Source: Marsupella aquatica (taxonomy: Eukaryota; Marchantiophyta). Taken from it: a DNA stretch of 64,000 nt. Shown here piece by piece: positions 42,641 through 52,646 of the stretch (position 1 is the stretch's first letter; every line of letters begins with the position of its first letter). The notes beneath the pieces are model-generated. The model saw only the letters and a list, made by a program, of their open reading frames with translations, did no database searches and was not told where the DNA came from. Location of the stretch: contig OZ316894.1 in NCBI GenBank assembly GCA_973895155.1, positions 18,166,001-18,230,000 of the forward strand, given 5' to 3'. The position numbers and the translations under genes were made by a program.

Positions 42641-43698
42641 GACCCACATGTACGTTAACGCTAGCTACAAAATCATCACCGACTACGTAAAGAGGTCCAT
42701 TGAACAATTATACTGAGAGTGACCATGATTGCCCAACATCGATCGAGATAGAACCGTCTTTTGATGCAGACCGAAAAATGCTGGAAACGTCTAGGGATCA
42801 GATCTCTCAGACCACCGGTAGTGTGCGGGGTTTCTTTCTCACATCCGTAATAAAAGCTAACTGTTCGAGAAAAAACAAATTAAACCAAAAAAGCTGCAGA
42901 CAGTACAAGACTTGCGGCGGATCGAGATTCTAAAAGTCGAAGCAGAAACAGATCTTAGCACGGCACAACTGAATCGATTTGATCGAGCAGCCATACATTT
43001 CAGAGTCGGATTGAGACCCAATATTCGACAATGCAACGTGACCTCATAATTTTGGACAAACGAGCATAAAAGCCTAAGTATAATATAAGGAATATCTACT
43101 GTGCAACATTCTTTTTTCGACGGGCCCACTTTGGATCTGACTGATTGACTAATCCAGCAACGTTTTTGCGCATCATTCAGAATCACAGAGCAAGGGTACA
43201 AGACAGTCTAACCTCTCCAAAGTGTACACCCTCGGGAAGAAGCTGGGAGTAACGTCTACAGTACAACAGTAACGTCCAGTTTACGGGCATGGTGGACCAT
43301 GATGCACCCAAAAACAAGTACAGTACTTTGGCACTTTTGGTACTGTAAGTCAGAGATTTCTTTATGCTTGGGGGAGAAGTTTCTGAAAATGTCTTTCCAA
43401 ATTTGCACTCCATTCTTCTCCACATATGCACGGTCTACGATTAGAAAGAGAAACATTATGAAGGGCATTAAGAGAGAGAGTTTACACTACCTAGAAATGC
43501 TATCCTGGTGATTGGCTAGCGCAACAAATAAATAATTATTAACATTTACCCATTGACTAACAAAACAATCTAGACCCCTATTGAACTAATTTTTTGCAGT
43601 AAACTTCAAGTACTCTGACTATAGGTGTAAATATGGATGAACTTTCCCTGTATCATTAGTTATCAAATGAATAATGCAAAGAAGAGAATAACATTCAG

Positions 43699-43885
43699 GC
43701 CAAGAAAAGACTTAACAGACCCCTCTTGCATCTCCTGGACTAGCTTAACAGTCCAACAAAATGCCATAAAGACTTAACAAGACCCCCTGCCTATTTTGCC
43801 CAGGTCTTCATGGCATCTTACTCACAAGGGTCAGTCTGGTTAAGTCCAAAAGATACAGGAGGGGTCCTGTTAAGTCTTTTCTTGC
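43699..43885. mobile_element. Small foldback element (about 190 bp)
   Basis: Left arm 43699-43748 (starts GCCAAGAAAAGACTTAACAG) is complementary to right arm 43839-43885 (ends AAGTCTTTTCTTG) with few mismatches. A second inner inverted pair (ATGCCAT...AAGAC with GTCTTCATGGCAT) makes almost the whole unit one long hairpin. Not coding. Confidence 0.7.
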
Positions 43886-44004
43886 ACCAAATAAATAGGC
43901 CTTGAGTTCAATATTTCAATAAAGAATTCTAAAGTTTTGCGCAGGTCCCGGGTTGGGATGAGATTGCAGTACTTGGTAAGTACGTGTTTGCAGATACTTG
44001 TGGT

Positions 44005-44050
44005 AGATCATCAATATTGCACTATCTGATAAGTGCAACATTGATGATCT
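44005..44050. repeat. 22-bp inverted repeat hairpin
   Basis: AGATCATCAATATTGCAC at 44005 pairs with GTGCAACATTGATGATCT ending at 44050, with two mismatches and a loop of a few bases. Confidence 0.7.
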
Positions 44051-45123
44051 TGCACTTATTGAAATGTTCCCCTTGCCACAGCAGATTGTACAATTCATGC
44101 TCTAAAACCCTATGCCCTATTGCAGAAGTGCAATCACACACAAAAAGTATCAACTATAATTGACAAGTGTTCCCATTAGTATAAGACTTATGGATTAAAG
44201 TTTGTTGCACTTATTGAGTAAGTGCATGAAAATGGGATTTGGCACATATGAAGAGTTGTCCATAAAGATGTCCCCTTCCAGAGAGAAACCCTTGCATTCA
44301 TTAAGTATTGCAAGAATATGTTGCTCCCTTTTATCAATTATTTATTGCAATGTTACTCAAATCATATTAGTTTGAGGACCCCTTGGTTATTTAAGTTTGA
44401 TGTTATTCAACAACTAAGTTAGAGCATATGAAAAATTGCATACTATGAGGGGAAAAAATAGTAGATTTTTCATGGTAGTAGTCCATTCACAACTTTCCCT
44501 TGGTATTCCTATGTCCTTAGAGGCCATGCAAAATGTGTTATAGAAGCCAGAGAGTTTTTTACATTCCTTTGGTATTCTTTTATACATAGTAGCTGAATAC
44601 ATTACCTTAGTAAATGTTATAGTAATTCTTTCTACCCATGGTTATTCCAAAAATTGATAATTATATAGAAAACGCATACAATGTACTGGAAAACACTGAT
44701 ATATCAATCACAATCCAACCAAAGGTTATTTTCTTTTCACTCCTTTCTTTGTGTATTTGAATAGTTACTTTTTAGTCTGTCATTGTTTGTACAATACAAG
44801 GTTTACATGTATAGAATACGGAGACTTACCAGTGGTCTACCTTAGTGGCCGAAGCGCACCATTCAGGCCATGCACCTGACTTTCCTAGCCAAACAGGGGT
44901 ATACTGTGTCCTGGGATACCAAGACCTGTGGGGATGCTCTTAGCCATTGGTTTACATTTCAACTCTGTCAACAAGGATATAAATATAACCATAATTGTTT
45001 TCCTTGTGCCTTTTGATTCCTACTATGAGTACTATGAGTACTCTGATCTCTATATGGAGTATATACAGTTAGTACTCTTCAGTCTGTCTCATTATTGAGT
45101 ATTAATCCTACTACCCCAATGCC

Positions 45124-46067
45124 CCCGGTTTAACCTGACGGGCAACTTGACGCCTTGCCGGGCACGTAAAACTGTCAAATGACAGTCCCAAAACCGGAAG
45201 TTTGACGCATATTCGCCTAGATTCTCCCAAACTCCCCCGGACCCCCCCGGACCCTTCCCGAACTCCCCCCGGATCCCCCCGGACAATTCCCGGACCTCTC
45301 CCAAACTGGCTCCCCCGAACCCGGCTCCCTCCCCCCCCCCACCCGGACCGGCTCCCCCGAGCCCCTCCCCGGACCGCCCCCCCCCTGTGTTAAGGATTGC
45401 TCTTAGTCTTGTGACTCATAGGTTACGGCACTTAGGCTAACCACAGTTAGGATCTTAGCTGAGGTTAGATTAGTCGTGTGTGACCTTGTATATACCAGGG
45501 CTAGTGTAAGCCGCTGGTGGGTGGTGCTTACTCATTGTAACAGAACAACAGGAGGAAGAGAGAGAGCATGTGTGTTCGTCTACTCTTGAAGTAAAGCTTG
45601 AGTGTTCGTGTGGACGTAGCCTTGGAGAAGAGGTGAACCACGTAGAGATTGTGTCGACTACGTGTGCATGGAATGAGTCATGGTTGTATGGTCGTCTTAG
45701 TTCAACACCCTGGACCAGCTCCCCCCCCCCCGACCCCGGCCCGGACCTCCCCCGAACTCGACCCAGACCCTTCCCGACCTCCCCCCGGACCCCCCCCGAA
45801 CAATTCCCGGACTCCCCCGGACACTTCCCAAACCTCTCTCGAACCCGGGTCCCCGAACCCCCCACGGACCAGCCCCCCCCCCCCCCCGACCGGCTCCCCA
45901 CCCCCCCGGCCCGGACCTCTCCCGCCCGGACCCGGCCCGAACCTGGCCCGAACCTCTCCCGAACCTCTCCCGAACTAGTCCCAACCCAGACTGCTCCCGA
46001 ACCCGGGTGCCGGGTTGTCATTTTGCCGGAGTTTTGAGGCCAGTTTGACGGGCAAGGTCAAACCGGG
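45124..46067. mobile_element. Non-autonomous hAT-like DNA transposon with C-rich body, containing a solo LTR
   Basis: The ends are inverted: CCCGGTTTAACCT on the left, and CCCGGTTTGACCT on the reverse strand at the right (12 of 13). They are flanked by an exact 8-bp direct repeat CCAATGCC (45116-45123 and 46068-46075). Eight-base target duplications are typical of hAT elements, though the terminal motif is not the classic CAGGG, so the superfamily call is tentative. Without the nested LTR and its duplication the unit is about 619 bp. There is no transposase. The body is arrays of CCCGGACC/CCCGAAC-like words, which create meaningless frames on both strands. Confidence 0.75.
45388..45707. mobile_element. 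Solo LTR (Ty1/copia-like), 320 bp
   Basis: Begins TGTTAAGG and ends TTCAACA, and is flanked by exact 5-bp duplications CCCTG (45383-45387 and 45708-45712). A TATATA box-like word lies near 45488. Internal retrotransposon genes are absent, as expected after recombination between two LTRs. Removing it rejoins the C-rich body of the surrounding element. Confidence 0.85.
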
Positions 46068-47648
46068 CCAATGCCTGTGTGTTGCAGCATATTGTCAATA
46101 GTGGCTGATGTTGCACGTGTTGTGGAGCACAAGTGGGACAAGGGATGGCCAGGGACTTGGTCACTTAACCCAACAATTGGATTTCAATGACTGTGTGAGC
46201 TACGGGAGACTGATGTTTGGGTGTGCAAAACTGCGCAATGGCACCTTTAAATGCATCCATGGTTAGGATAAATGTCCCCATAATGCAATGGCCAGGGAAG
46301 CAGCCAAGGACCCTTCCCACCAGAAATACATTTGGTAAGCAGACCATGCGAGAAAAGAACATAATAGATTGCATCTTATAGTGTTTAGATTTTCATGGAT
46401 AACATTTTTGCTTGGACAACTCTAACATTTTTTGGCATTAATAGCCATCAATGAGCTTTGCCAATTTTTATGTCCATCTGATCCTGGATTTTGTTATTTT
46501 GAATTTCTTTCGATGATGTTGGACATAGTGTTCCCATGGACCACATTGTGGTGGTCCATGGGAGTTTGAGGCTTATAACTTGATGATTGTGAGTCTTAGA
46601 ATAATTTTTTGTTTTTCACCGGCAAGGCAACTAGAGAAGGAGGAGACATAAGAAAACTCAAACCCTAGTATTTAATATTAACACAATGAAAATCAATCTA
46701 GTAGAATTTACCCCAGTGCATTCCATGATGAATAACTCAACCATTAGACCAAAACTTTAGTGTCACTTTGATGGAAAAGGAGCTTACCTCCTCCTCTAGC
46801 ATGTCCTCAAACTAAAGAATATTTGAATTTGTGAACATCAAACTACATTATTACAATTAAACTCAAGTTTTGGGGAATGGGTCCATGGCAGGGGGTTTCA
46901 AAAGACAAATGTTGTGGTCCATGGGAGCATCATTTTCCATTTTATTACCATGAGTAGCAAAAGTAGAATTTGAGAATCTTTGCATGGCCTAAACTCCTTG
47001 CGGTTTAACTTATTCTTCCTTTTTTATTTTTATTTTGGAATTAAATTTTATTTCAAAAATACAAAATCATAACTTCTTCTTCCTTAGTACACTGTTGAAT
47101 AACCTTAATTTTAGGTATTTTTTCTTTGTTTTTCTTTCCAAAACTCACTCAAGATTTTACGTACAGTCAACTTTCTTTCTGGTTATGGGCATTATGGGCC
47201 ATAATGTCCCCTCAAACTTAAGCTAAAGCCCTCATTTACTGGAAGTATACCCAAAGATGCCCTCTACACAGGACATTACCCTTACTACTAGAAATGTTGT
47301 CTTGCTTTTGCCCCAGTTTGCAGTTAAGCAGGTAAATATTCTAAAGGCACATTTCATTGGACCCAATGGAATCTTTGTCATAGGTGAAAACGTTCAAAAG
47401 ATTTACTGGGCATTTTGCCTTTTAATTCATCAAAGCAAATTGGAGGGGCACTTCTTGTCCTAAATGGAGAACTCTATATCAAAGATCTTTTGAAATGAGC
47501 TGCAATAAATGCAAACCCTTAAATGAAAGAGCCAAGTTGGATTTGTTTGGACCACCTCTAGAGGTAGTCCAAGGTTCAAGGCAAATTATGCACTTCACTT
47601 GGCGTTGAGTTGGACACACTCCTTGTCATGTAGGATTGGTAAGCACTA
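46068..47648. other. Region between hAT-like and pogo-like elements
   Basis: AT-rich, no gene. It contains a possible MITE (46529-46930), one stray arm of the 4284-4568 family (47196-47240) and a partial copy of the 41978 repeat near 47430. Confidence 0.5.
46529..46930. mobile_element. Possible MITE with CTCCCATGGACCACA-type ends
   Basis: GTTCCCATGGACCACA at about 46530 is mirrored by TGTGGTCCATGGGAGC at about 46913-46928. The left end also forms its own perfect 13-bp hairpin (46532-46544 with 46551-46563). No convincing target duplication was found. Confidence 0.45.
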
Positions 47649-47677
47649 CAGTGAACCCTGGATAAACGCACCCTCTC
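47649..47677 (+). repeat. Left terminal inverted repeat of the pogo-type element
   Basis: Matches the right end with about five differences over 28 bases; starts CAGT next to a TA. Confidence 0.85.
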
Positions 47678-48033
47678 GGGAAGAACGATCTGGCGTGCAC
47701 TTAAGCAGGTGTTGCATGACTTGATAAGCGCACATCCCACTAAAAGTGCTGTAATAGATAAGTGTGCTTAATTTGGGATCCTTTGTTAAATGTGTAATTA
47801 TCCAGGGTTTCCAAGTATTTGAGACCAAATTGTCTGGGCGATGGCAGATTGAGCATACCAAGTGAAAGAACAATGATATGGACTCCAGAACTCACCATGC
47901 ACATTGTAAATACTGCAATATACCCAGATCACACATACAATCCGTGAAATGAACCTTTATTTCAAAATGAGAACATTAGTGTCCAGTGTGTAGTAAAAAC
48001 AAAAGTGGTCTGTCTACAGTTCCTACATTGGGC

Positions 48034-48573
48034 CTACACAACTTCTTCAGTACCGATAGCAGTATGGATTGAGCAGTCCCCTTCAACTAAGGAGCTTTCT
48101 GCCTGGTCTACTTCGCCCTCCACAGCCTCAGCATTGTATTTCCCTTCAATATAGGTCCATCTGCCATCTGGGCTAAAAGTTCCGTTCAATTTCTTCCACC
48201 TATGAAGCTGGCCAAAGCATTCGCCATCCAGATCAAGCTGAAAATGGAACTCTGCTACTTGGCGATGTGTCGTAAGGCAAGCAGTCACCCAATCCCAGGA
48301 TACACAGCGGATGATTGATGACAATCAAAACGGGCACTTCCAGCAAACACATTGTTTCTCAATGATAGTTGAGCACGAAGAGGTGATGATGTGGGTAGTG
48401 CTAGGATTCATCTCCGTGGCAAAGACTCCCCTGAAAACCTTGAATCTGTCACGGAGAACAGTGTATCGTGTCCATCCCACCTTCCCATCAAACATGAAGC
48501 ATGCATTGACCCCTCGGAAAAACTGATCTTCCAAAGGTGCTACGAGTGGCGCTGGCTGCTTTCGTTTCGGCAT
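48034..48573 (-). pseudogene. BRCT-like ORF inside the pogo-type element, one in-frame stop
   Basis: From ATG at 48573 the frame encodes a basic start (MPKRKQP) and FFRGVNACFMFDGKVGWTRY. It continues with THIITSS and, past an in-frame TGA at 48325-48327, CVSWDWVTACLTTHRQV and a tail rich in charged residues. The order (small hydrophobic start, THII, then a V-S-W-x-W-V-x-x-C-L helix) matches a BRCT fold. The basic start recalls the BRCT-bearing N-terminus of plant DNA polymerase lambda, but similarity is too thin to name the parent. It lies downstream of the transposase on the same strand and within the element ends. pogo elements normally carry only a transposase, so capture of host sequence is inferred. 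Confidence 0.55.
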
Positions 48574-48776
48574 AGCAGCGCTCAGAAATAGCCTCGACTT
48601 GCCCTGTTCACCTTCTGCACCTTCAAAACACAATAGGAAAACAAAACAATGGAGGAGAGTTCGCAACCCTGCAGATTTTATGGCGCCAAGGGCAAACATG
48701 GGGCTGTCCTTCCCGCCATCTGTTGCCCTAGTACTTAAGTGCACAAATGCAAAAATTATCACTTAAGACTTCCAAC

Positions 48777-50440
48777 TCAAAATGTTGCATCCAAAATTTT
48801 GCACGCAGCTTGAGCATCGGGATCAAAGAAGCTTTCAAGACTCAATTGAACAAGGGTCTTCAGGTGCTCCTTTGTACAAGCTTTCATCATTTTCTTCAAT
48901 TCAAGCGAGATAGAGTAAGTATCCCATTCTTGCTGCTGGAAAAAAGTCTGCAGATTCTCAAAATGTGACATTCCAACACCAAATGTCATGTGAGGCACTT
49001 CCACATGAGCTTCAATTTTGTCACATTCCATATCGCCTTGTCCTCACCCTCATTGTCCACTACAAATTCTGAAAGGTCTGCGTTTGTATCAAATGTAGGA
49101 GCATTGGTCAGAGAGTCAACATTGACATACTCTATAACTGATAAATTCACTACATAGGTCAGTGACAAGTGCTGCAAGTGTTCAGCAAGTTCTTCCATTT
49201 GATTCTCAAGATCAGAGTCCTCCAACGGTACGTCAAGGTCAATTTCACGGGAAACTCGATCTGTTCGCTCATCCCTGAAAATTGTCAGACCACAATGTTC
49301 CCAACAATGTTGAATTGTAGCCTGCGTAACTCCATCATTCCATGCATTTACCACCATCATTACAGCTTGATAGACATCAACTGAAAATGGCTCACCCTTC
49401 TCAAAATCGGCTAGTTGTTTTCGAATGAACAATCTCCGATATTGACACTTAAAGCTCTGAATTATACCTGCATCCATGGGCTGCAGACGTGAGGTGGTGT
49501 TTGGAGGCAAAAACATGACTTTCGTAATTTCCAGCTTGCTGGCAATTGGAGCCAGAAGATGTCCAGGTGCGTTGTCCAACAGCAAGACCACCTTCTTTCG
49601 GCCCAACGATTTCAACAGGCTATCGAATCAAAGCACCCAATCCTGAAAAATGTCGCCCTTCATCCACGCTTTTGAATTGCTATACCACATAATGCCCAAG
49701 TTGTTTGGTAGCTTGATCTTGCGTTGGGAGAAAGCTTGGGGCATTACAACCTTGTTAATGACCAGTGGAGGGAGCTTCATGCTGCCATCCATGTTCGCAC
49801 ACAATCCCACTGTGATCCGAGTCTTGTCTTTCTTCTGTCCTTTGATTGCTTTGTCTCGCAAGGACTTGTTTGGCTGCAATCTGAAAAATAGCCCTGTTTC
49901 ATCCATGTTAAAAACATCACAGGGTTCGTAGGCTTGCAATGTAGCCTTGAGAGCTGCGACTTGATCCCATGTATCCTCGGTCACTTGACAAGAGTCAGCT
50001 TCACCATGCATGACACGCAGTTGAATGTTGTGCCGTTTTTTGAATCCATGCAACCAACCCAAGCTAAACTTGCAATCCTTGACAGCCGGTACCTTTTCCG
50101 AGAGTCGGGCTTGCAATCCCTTAGCTTTCTCAACAATCAAATCCTCAAAAATTGTCACTCGAGCTTCTTGGGCAGTGAGGAACCAACAATACAGGCTTTC
50201 TTCCAGATCTGGGCAAAGTGCACTACGATTTTGTTTGACTTCATTTGCAGTCACATTGGCAAGCAATGAGAAAGATTTCTTCAAGATTCTACCAACAGTA
50301 GTTTGATGTATCTTAGCGCCAAATGTTTCTGAAGCCCATTCAACTAGAGCTTTGTTTGTGAGCTCTGGATGCTTTTGCTTGTGGCGACACATTTCTCGCT
50401 TATGCTTGTGAGTCAGTGTAGTCACCTTCCTTTCCTCCAT
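48777..50440 (-). pseudogene. pogo/Tigger-type transposase, disrupted
   Basis: The likely start is ATG at 50440 (MEERKVTTLTHKHK). The N-terminal helix-turn-helix (HKREMCRHKQKHPEL ... TTVGRILKKS) and CENP-B-type DNA-binding domain (EESLYCWF ... GWLHGFKKRHNI) are followed by a DDE_1 core: MDETGLF (Asp about 180), LLLDNAPGH (Asp about 289) and QPMDAGII (Asp about 323), the DDD triad of pogo elements. Two lesions break it: an in-frame TGA at 49628-49630 between the first and second catalytic Asp, and a loss of frame near 48990-49030. After that the typical C-terminal segment (LQTFFQQQEWD) continues in another phase to 48777. An extension upstream of 50440 in the same frame has no matching domain. 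Not expected to be active. Confidence 0.85.
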
Positions 50441-50459
50441 GTTGATTCCACCTGACAAT

Positions 50460-52400
50460 CCCAATGACTCACGAGCTACAGTACCACAAGCTACAGTGCG
50501 TAGCCATGTTCGCATGAGTGGTGGACCTCGCCACCCAGCGCCCTCACCAAACCCAGCACTCGCACCTAAGTGCCTATGGTGCCCGAACGCCTCCACGGAA
50601 TACCTCGAGCAAGCATCCAAGTGCCTCTAGCACCACCTGCGGCCACTCCCATATGAAGTCGCACTTGCTCACCTACACGACCGCTACTCAACGGTCCTCA
50701 CTATCTGCATAAACAACCAAGCACCTCGGTAAGTAATCCCTTCGGATCTAGAACTCGCCCCGTCTAGCATCCTAACTCAAGCTCAACAGACGTTGGTAAA
50801 TAGGTCAGCGATAGGTTCTCCCCATGCCATAAGCCAGAACCAAAACCCACGCCCACTGTCCGTCCAGGACAACTCCTTCCTTGGGCGCAGCCCGGGTTCC
50901 CCCTCATACCTATCCATCACCAACTGACCACCCTGACCTCAGGACATGCTCATGGCCCAAATAACGTAGCTTGTCCTAAAGCTTGTCCCAAGCTTGTCTC
51001 AACACGCCGAGACCAGAACGGCCCCGACTCTAACACCCACTCCCGGTTCGCCCCATTGATGGTCTAGGGACCGAGCGCCCTTGGGACTCAGCCTCCATAC
51101 CTACTTGGCCTTGCCTCCCCAACGCAAGCTCCCTTGGGAGGCTGAACGCGACTTGGCTGCTGTTCGGCAGGATTTGGCAAACGGGCAAGCTAACACCCGC
51201 AAACCACGAGAACCCATGGCACCCCCAGACCCAGCTGAGCTCAAGAGAGCGTAGCCCTCCTCAAGAGCTTTCCAACGCACCTAAGAAGTGGCACGTTGGG
51301 AAGATATCGCCATTTCCGTTTGGTGGTTTCCCTTAGTGTCGTGACCGCCGCGGCTCACGACTTTGGCTCGCCCTTAGCCCCCAGGGAGACACCACTCCCT
51401 TCATATATGCTTCTGGAGACCTGTCACCCCCGGACCAGCTTTGGTCCCTAAACATTTGGCCCCCAACCCAGATCCCATCGCGTATAATGGGTGCGCCACC
51501 AACTGGCAACGCCCATAACTTACTTGATATGCATTCGCAAGCGGAGTGCCTTAGCCCGTTGTGACCGGGCCGACCCAGTGCTCATGCCTAGGCCCTCAGG
51601 TCTGATCGCTGCTCGGGGCCCCCAACCGGCCCAACCCGGATCGGGCCACAATTTGCGCCCCAAGCGTCCGCTGCCAATGGTGTCAACTCCATTGGCCTTG
51701 GGCCCAAGAGGAGCTCACTCCCAAGCCCTCAGAACTCAAAGAACTCTTCATATTTCTGTTCCAGGGCTTGGTCTTTTCGAGCGATTCCACGCTCATTTAC
51801 ATATATTTTATAACCGAAAAACCCCGGCTACAATGACAGCAATAGACGCCCCATAATGGTATTTCTTACCAGTCTATGCAATTCCTCGAAGTATACCTAA
51901 CGAATTGGGGAGTCTACCATAGGACTAGTTTTTGTGTCATTATTGGCTCTACCTTTCACTAACACTTCATATGTACGTAGTTCGATTTTTTCTACCAATT
52001 CACCAAAAATTGTTTCGGTTGCTTGTAGCAGATCGCCCCTCCGACGGTCCGGACGGCCATCCTTGAGCCCGGTCCATTTCTCCTTGACCCTACCAGCCAT
52101 AGGCTAGTCCAAGTCCTTAGTGTGTGTCCCCAGCTTGGCCCCTTGCCTCGCTAGTGCCATGTCTCATTGCCCACAAGTCTCCCCATGCTAAGTCCTCCCC
52201 GGATGGCCTATCCGGGCCTGGACTATAAGGGAGCTCGGCGTCGAAGTCAGCGACGCCGGAGCTAAGTGTTAAGGTAGTCGAGTTCCGCGACTGCATGCTC
52301 TATGGACCCAGTAATCAGCCTCGTGCCTTGATCCCTACCCTAATCGGGGCCCTAATTCTTTGACCACTCTCCTTAAGTGCATTATCTACTCTACTAATAA
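50460..52400. other. GC-rich segment within the pogo-type element, unassigned
   Basis: Composition changes sharply from the AT-rich ends and transposase to a proline-codon-rich, C-rich sequence. It sits between the transposase start and the right subterminal repeats, where such elements usually have a short leader, so a nested insertion (for example an LTR) is plausible. I could not find matching TG...CA ends with a target duplication. Confidence 0.35.
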
Positions 52401-52617
52401 TGGGCATGCCTTTATCGGTAAATGAAATTTCTGGAGTTTATGCATTTACATATAAGCGCATTCAATCACTTATCCAGGGTAAGCGCTTAGAAAGTTGTCA
52501 TTTAGCGGAATGATTTTAGCCCTATGCGAGCTTAGAAAAAATGCTTAAAAACCGCTTATCCCGTGTAAAAAAAAGGGAAGAACAAGATGGCATGCAATAA
52601 TCCAGGGTAAGTGTTTA

Positions 52618-52646
52618 TGGAGAGTGCATTTAGCCAGAGTTGACTG
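52618..52646 (-). repeat. Right terminal inverted repeat of the pogo-type element
   Basis: Its reverse strand starts CAGTCAACTCTGG; followed by TA at 52647-52648. Confidence 0.85.

Larger units (their letters stand above)
37422..45123. other. Gene-poor region downstream of PRMT3
   Basis: PRMT3 3' flank, a possible orphan exon (38166-38447), an AT-rich patch (about 38400-38720), small duplications (40435-40524, 41476-41535), a dispersed repeat copy (41978-42088), membrane-protein-like frames on the minus strand (about 42010-42640) and foldback sequences (43699-43885, 44005-44050). I see no complete gene. Confidence 0.5.
47649..52646. mobile_element. pogo/Tigger-type (Tc1/mariner superfamily) transposon, about 5.0 kb, decayed
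   Basis: Left end CAGTGAACCCTGGATAAA (47649) and reverse-strand right end CAGTCAACTCTGGCTAAA (from 52646 inward) form imperfect terminal inverted repeats of about 28 bp. They are flanked by TA on both sides (47647-47648, 52647-52648), the classic target duplication of this superfamily. Subterminal copies of TTATCCAGGGT/ACCCTGGATAA occur near both ends (about 47805, 52470, 52600) and are candidate transposase-binding sites. It encodes a pogo-type transposase (minus strand, 48777-50440) and a BRCT-like frame (48034-48573). The 1.9 kb from about 50460 to 52400 is GC-rich and unlike the rest, so it may be a nested insertion. Confidence 0.85.

Noticed and set aside
45470-46037. Proline- or glycine-rich frames on both strands (150-180 codons)
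   Set aside because: They are by-products of C-rich arrays in the hAT-like element; both strands are open because of low complexity.
50441-50620. N-terminal extension of the transposase to 50620
   Set aside because: Open in frame but without DNA-binding motifs; the helix-turn-helix begins just after ATG 50440, so the later start is preferred.
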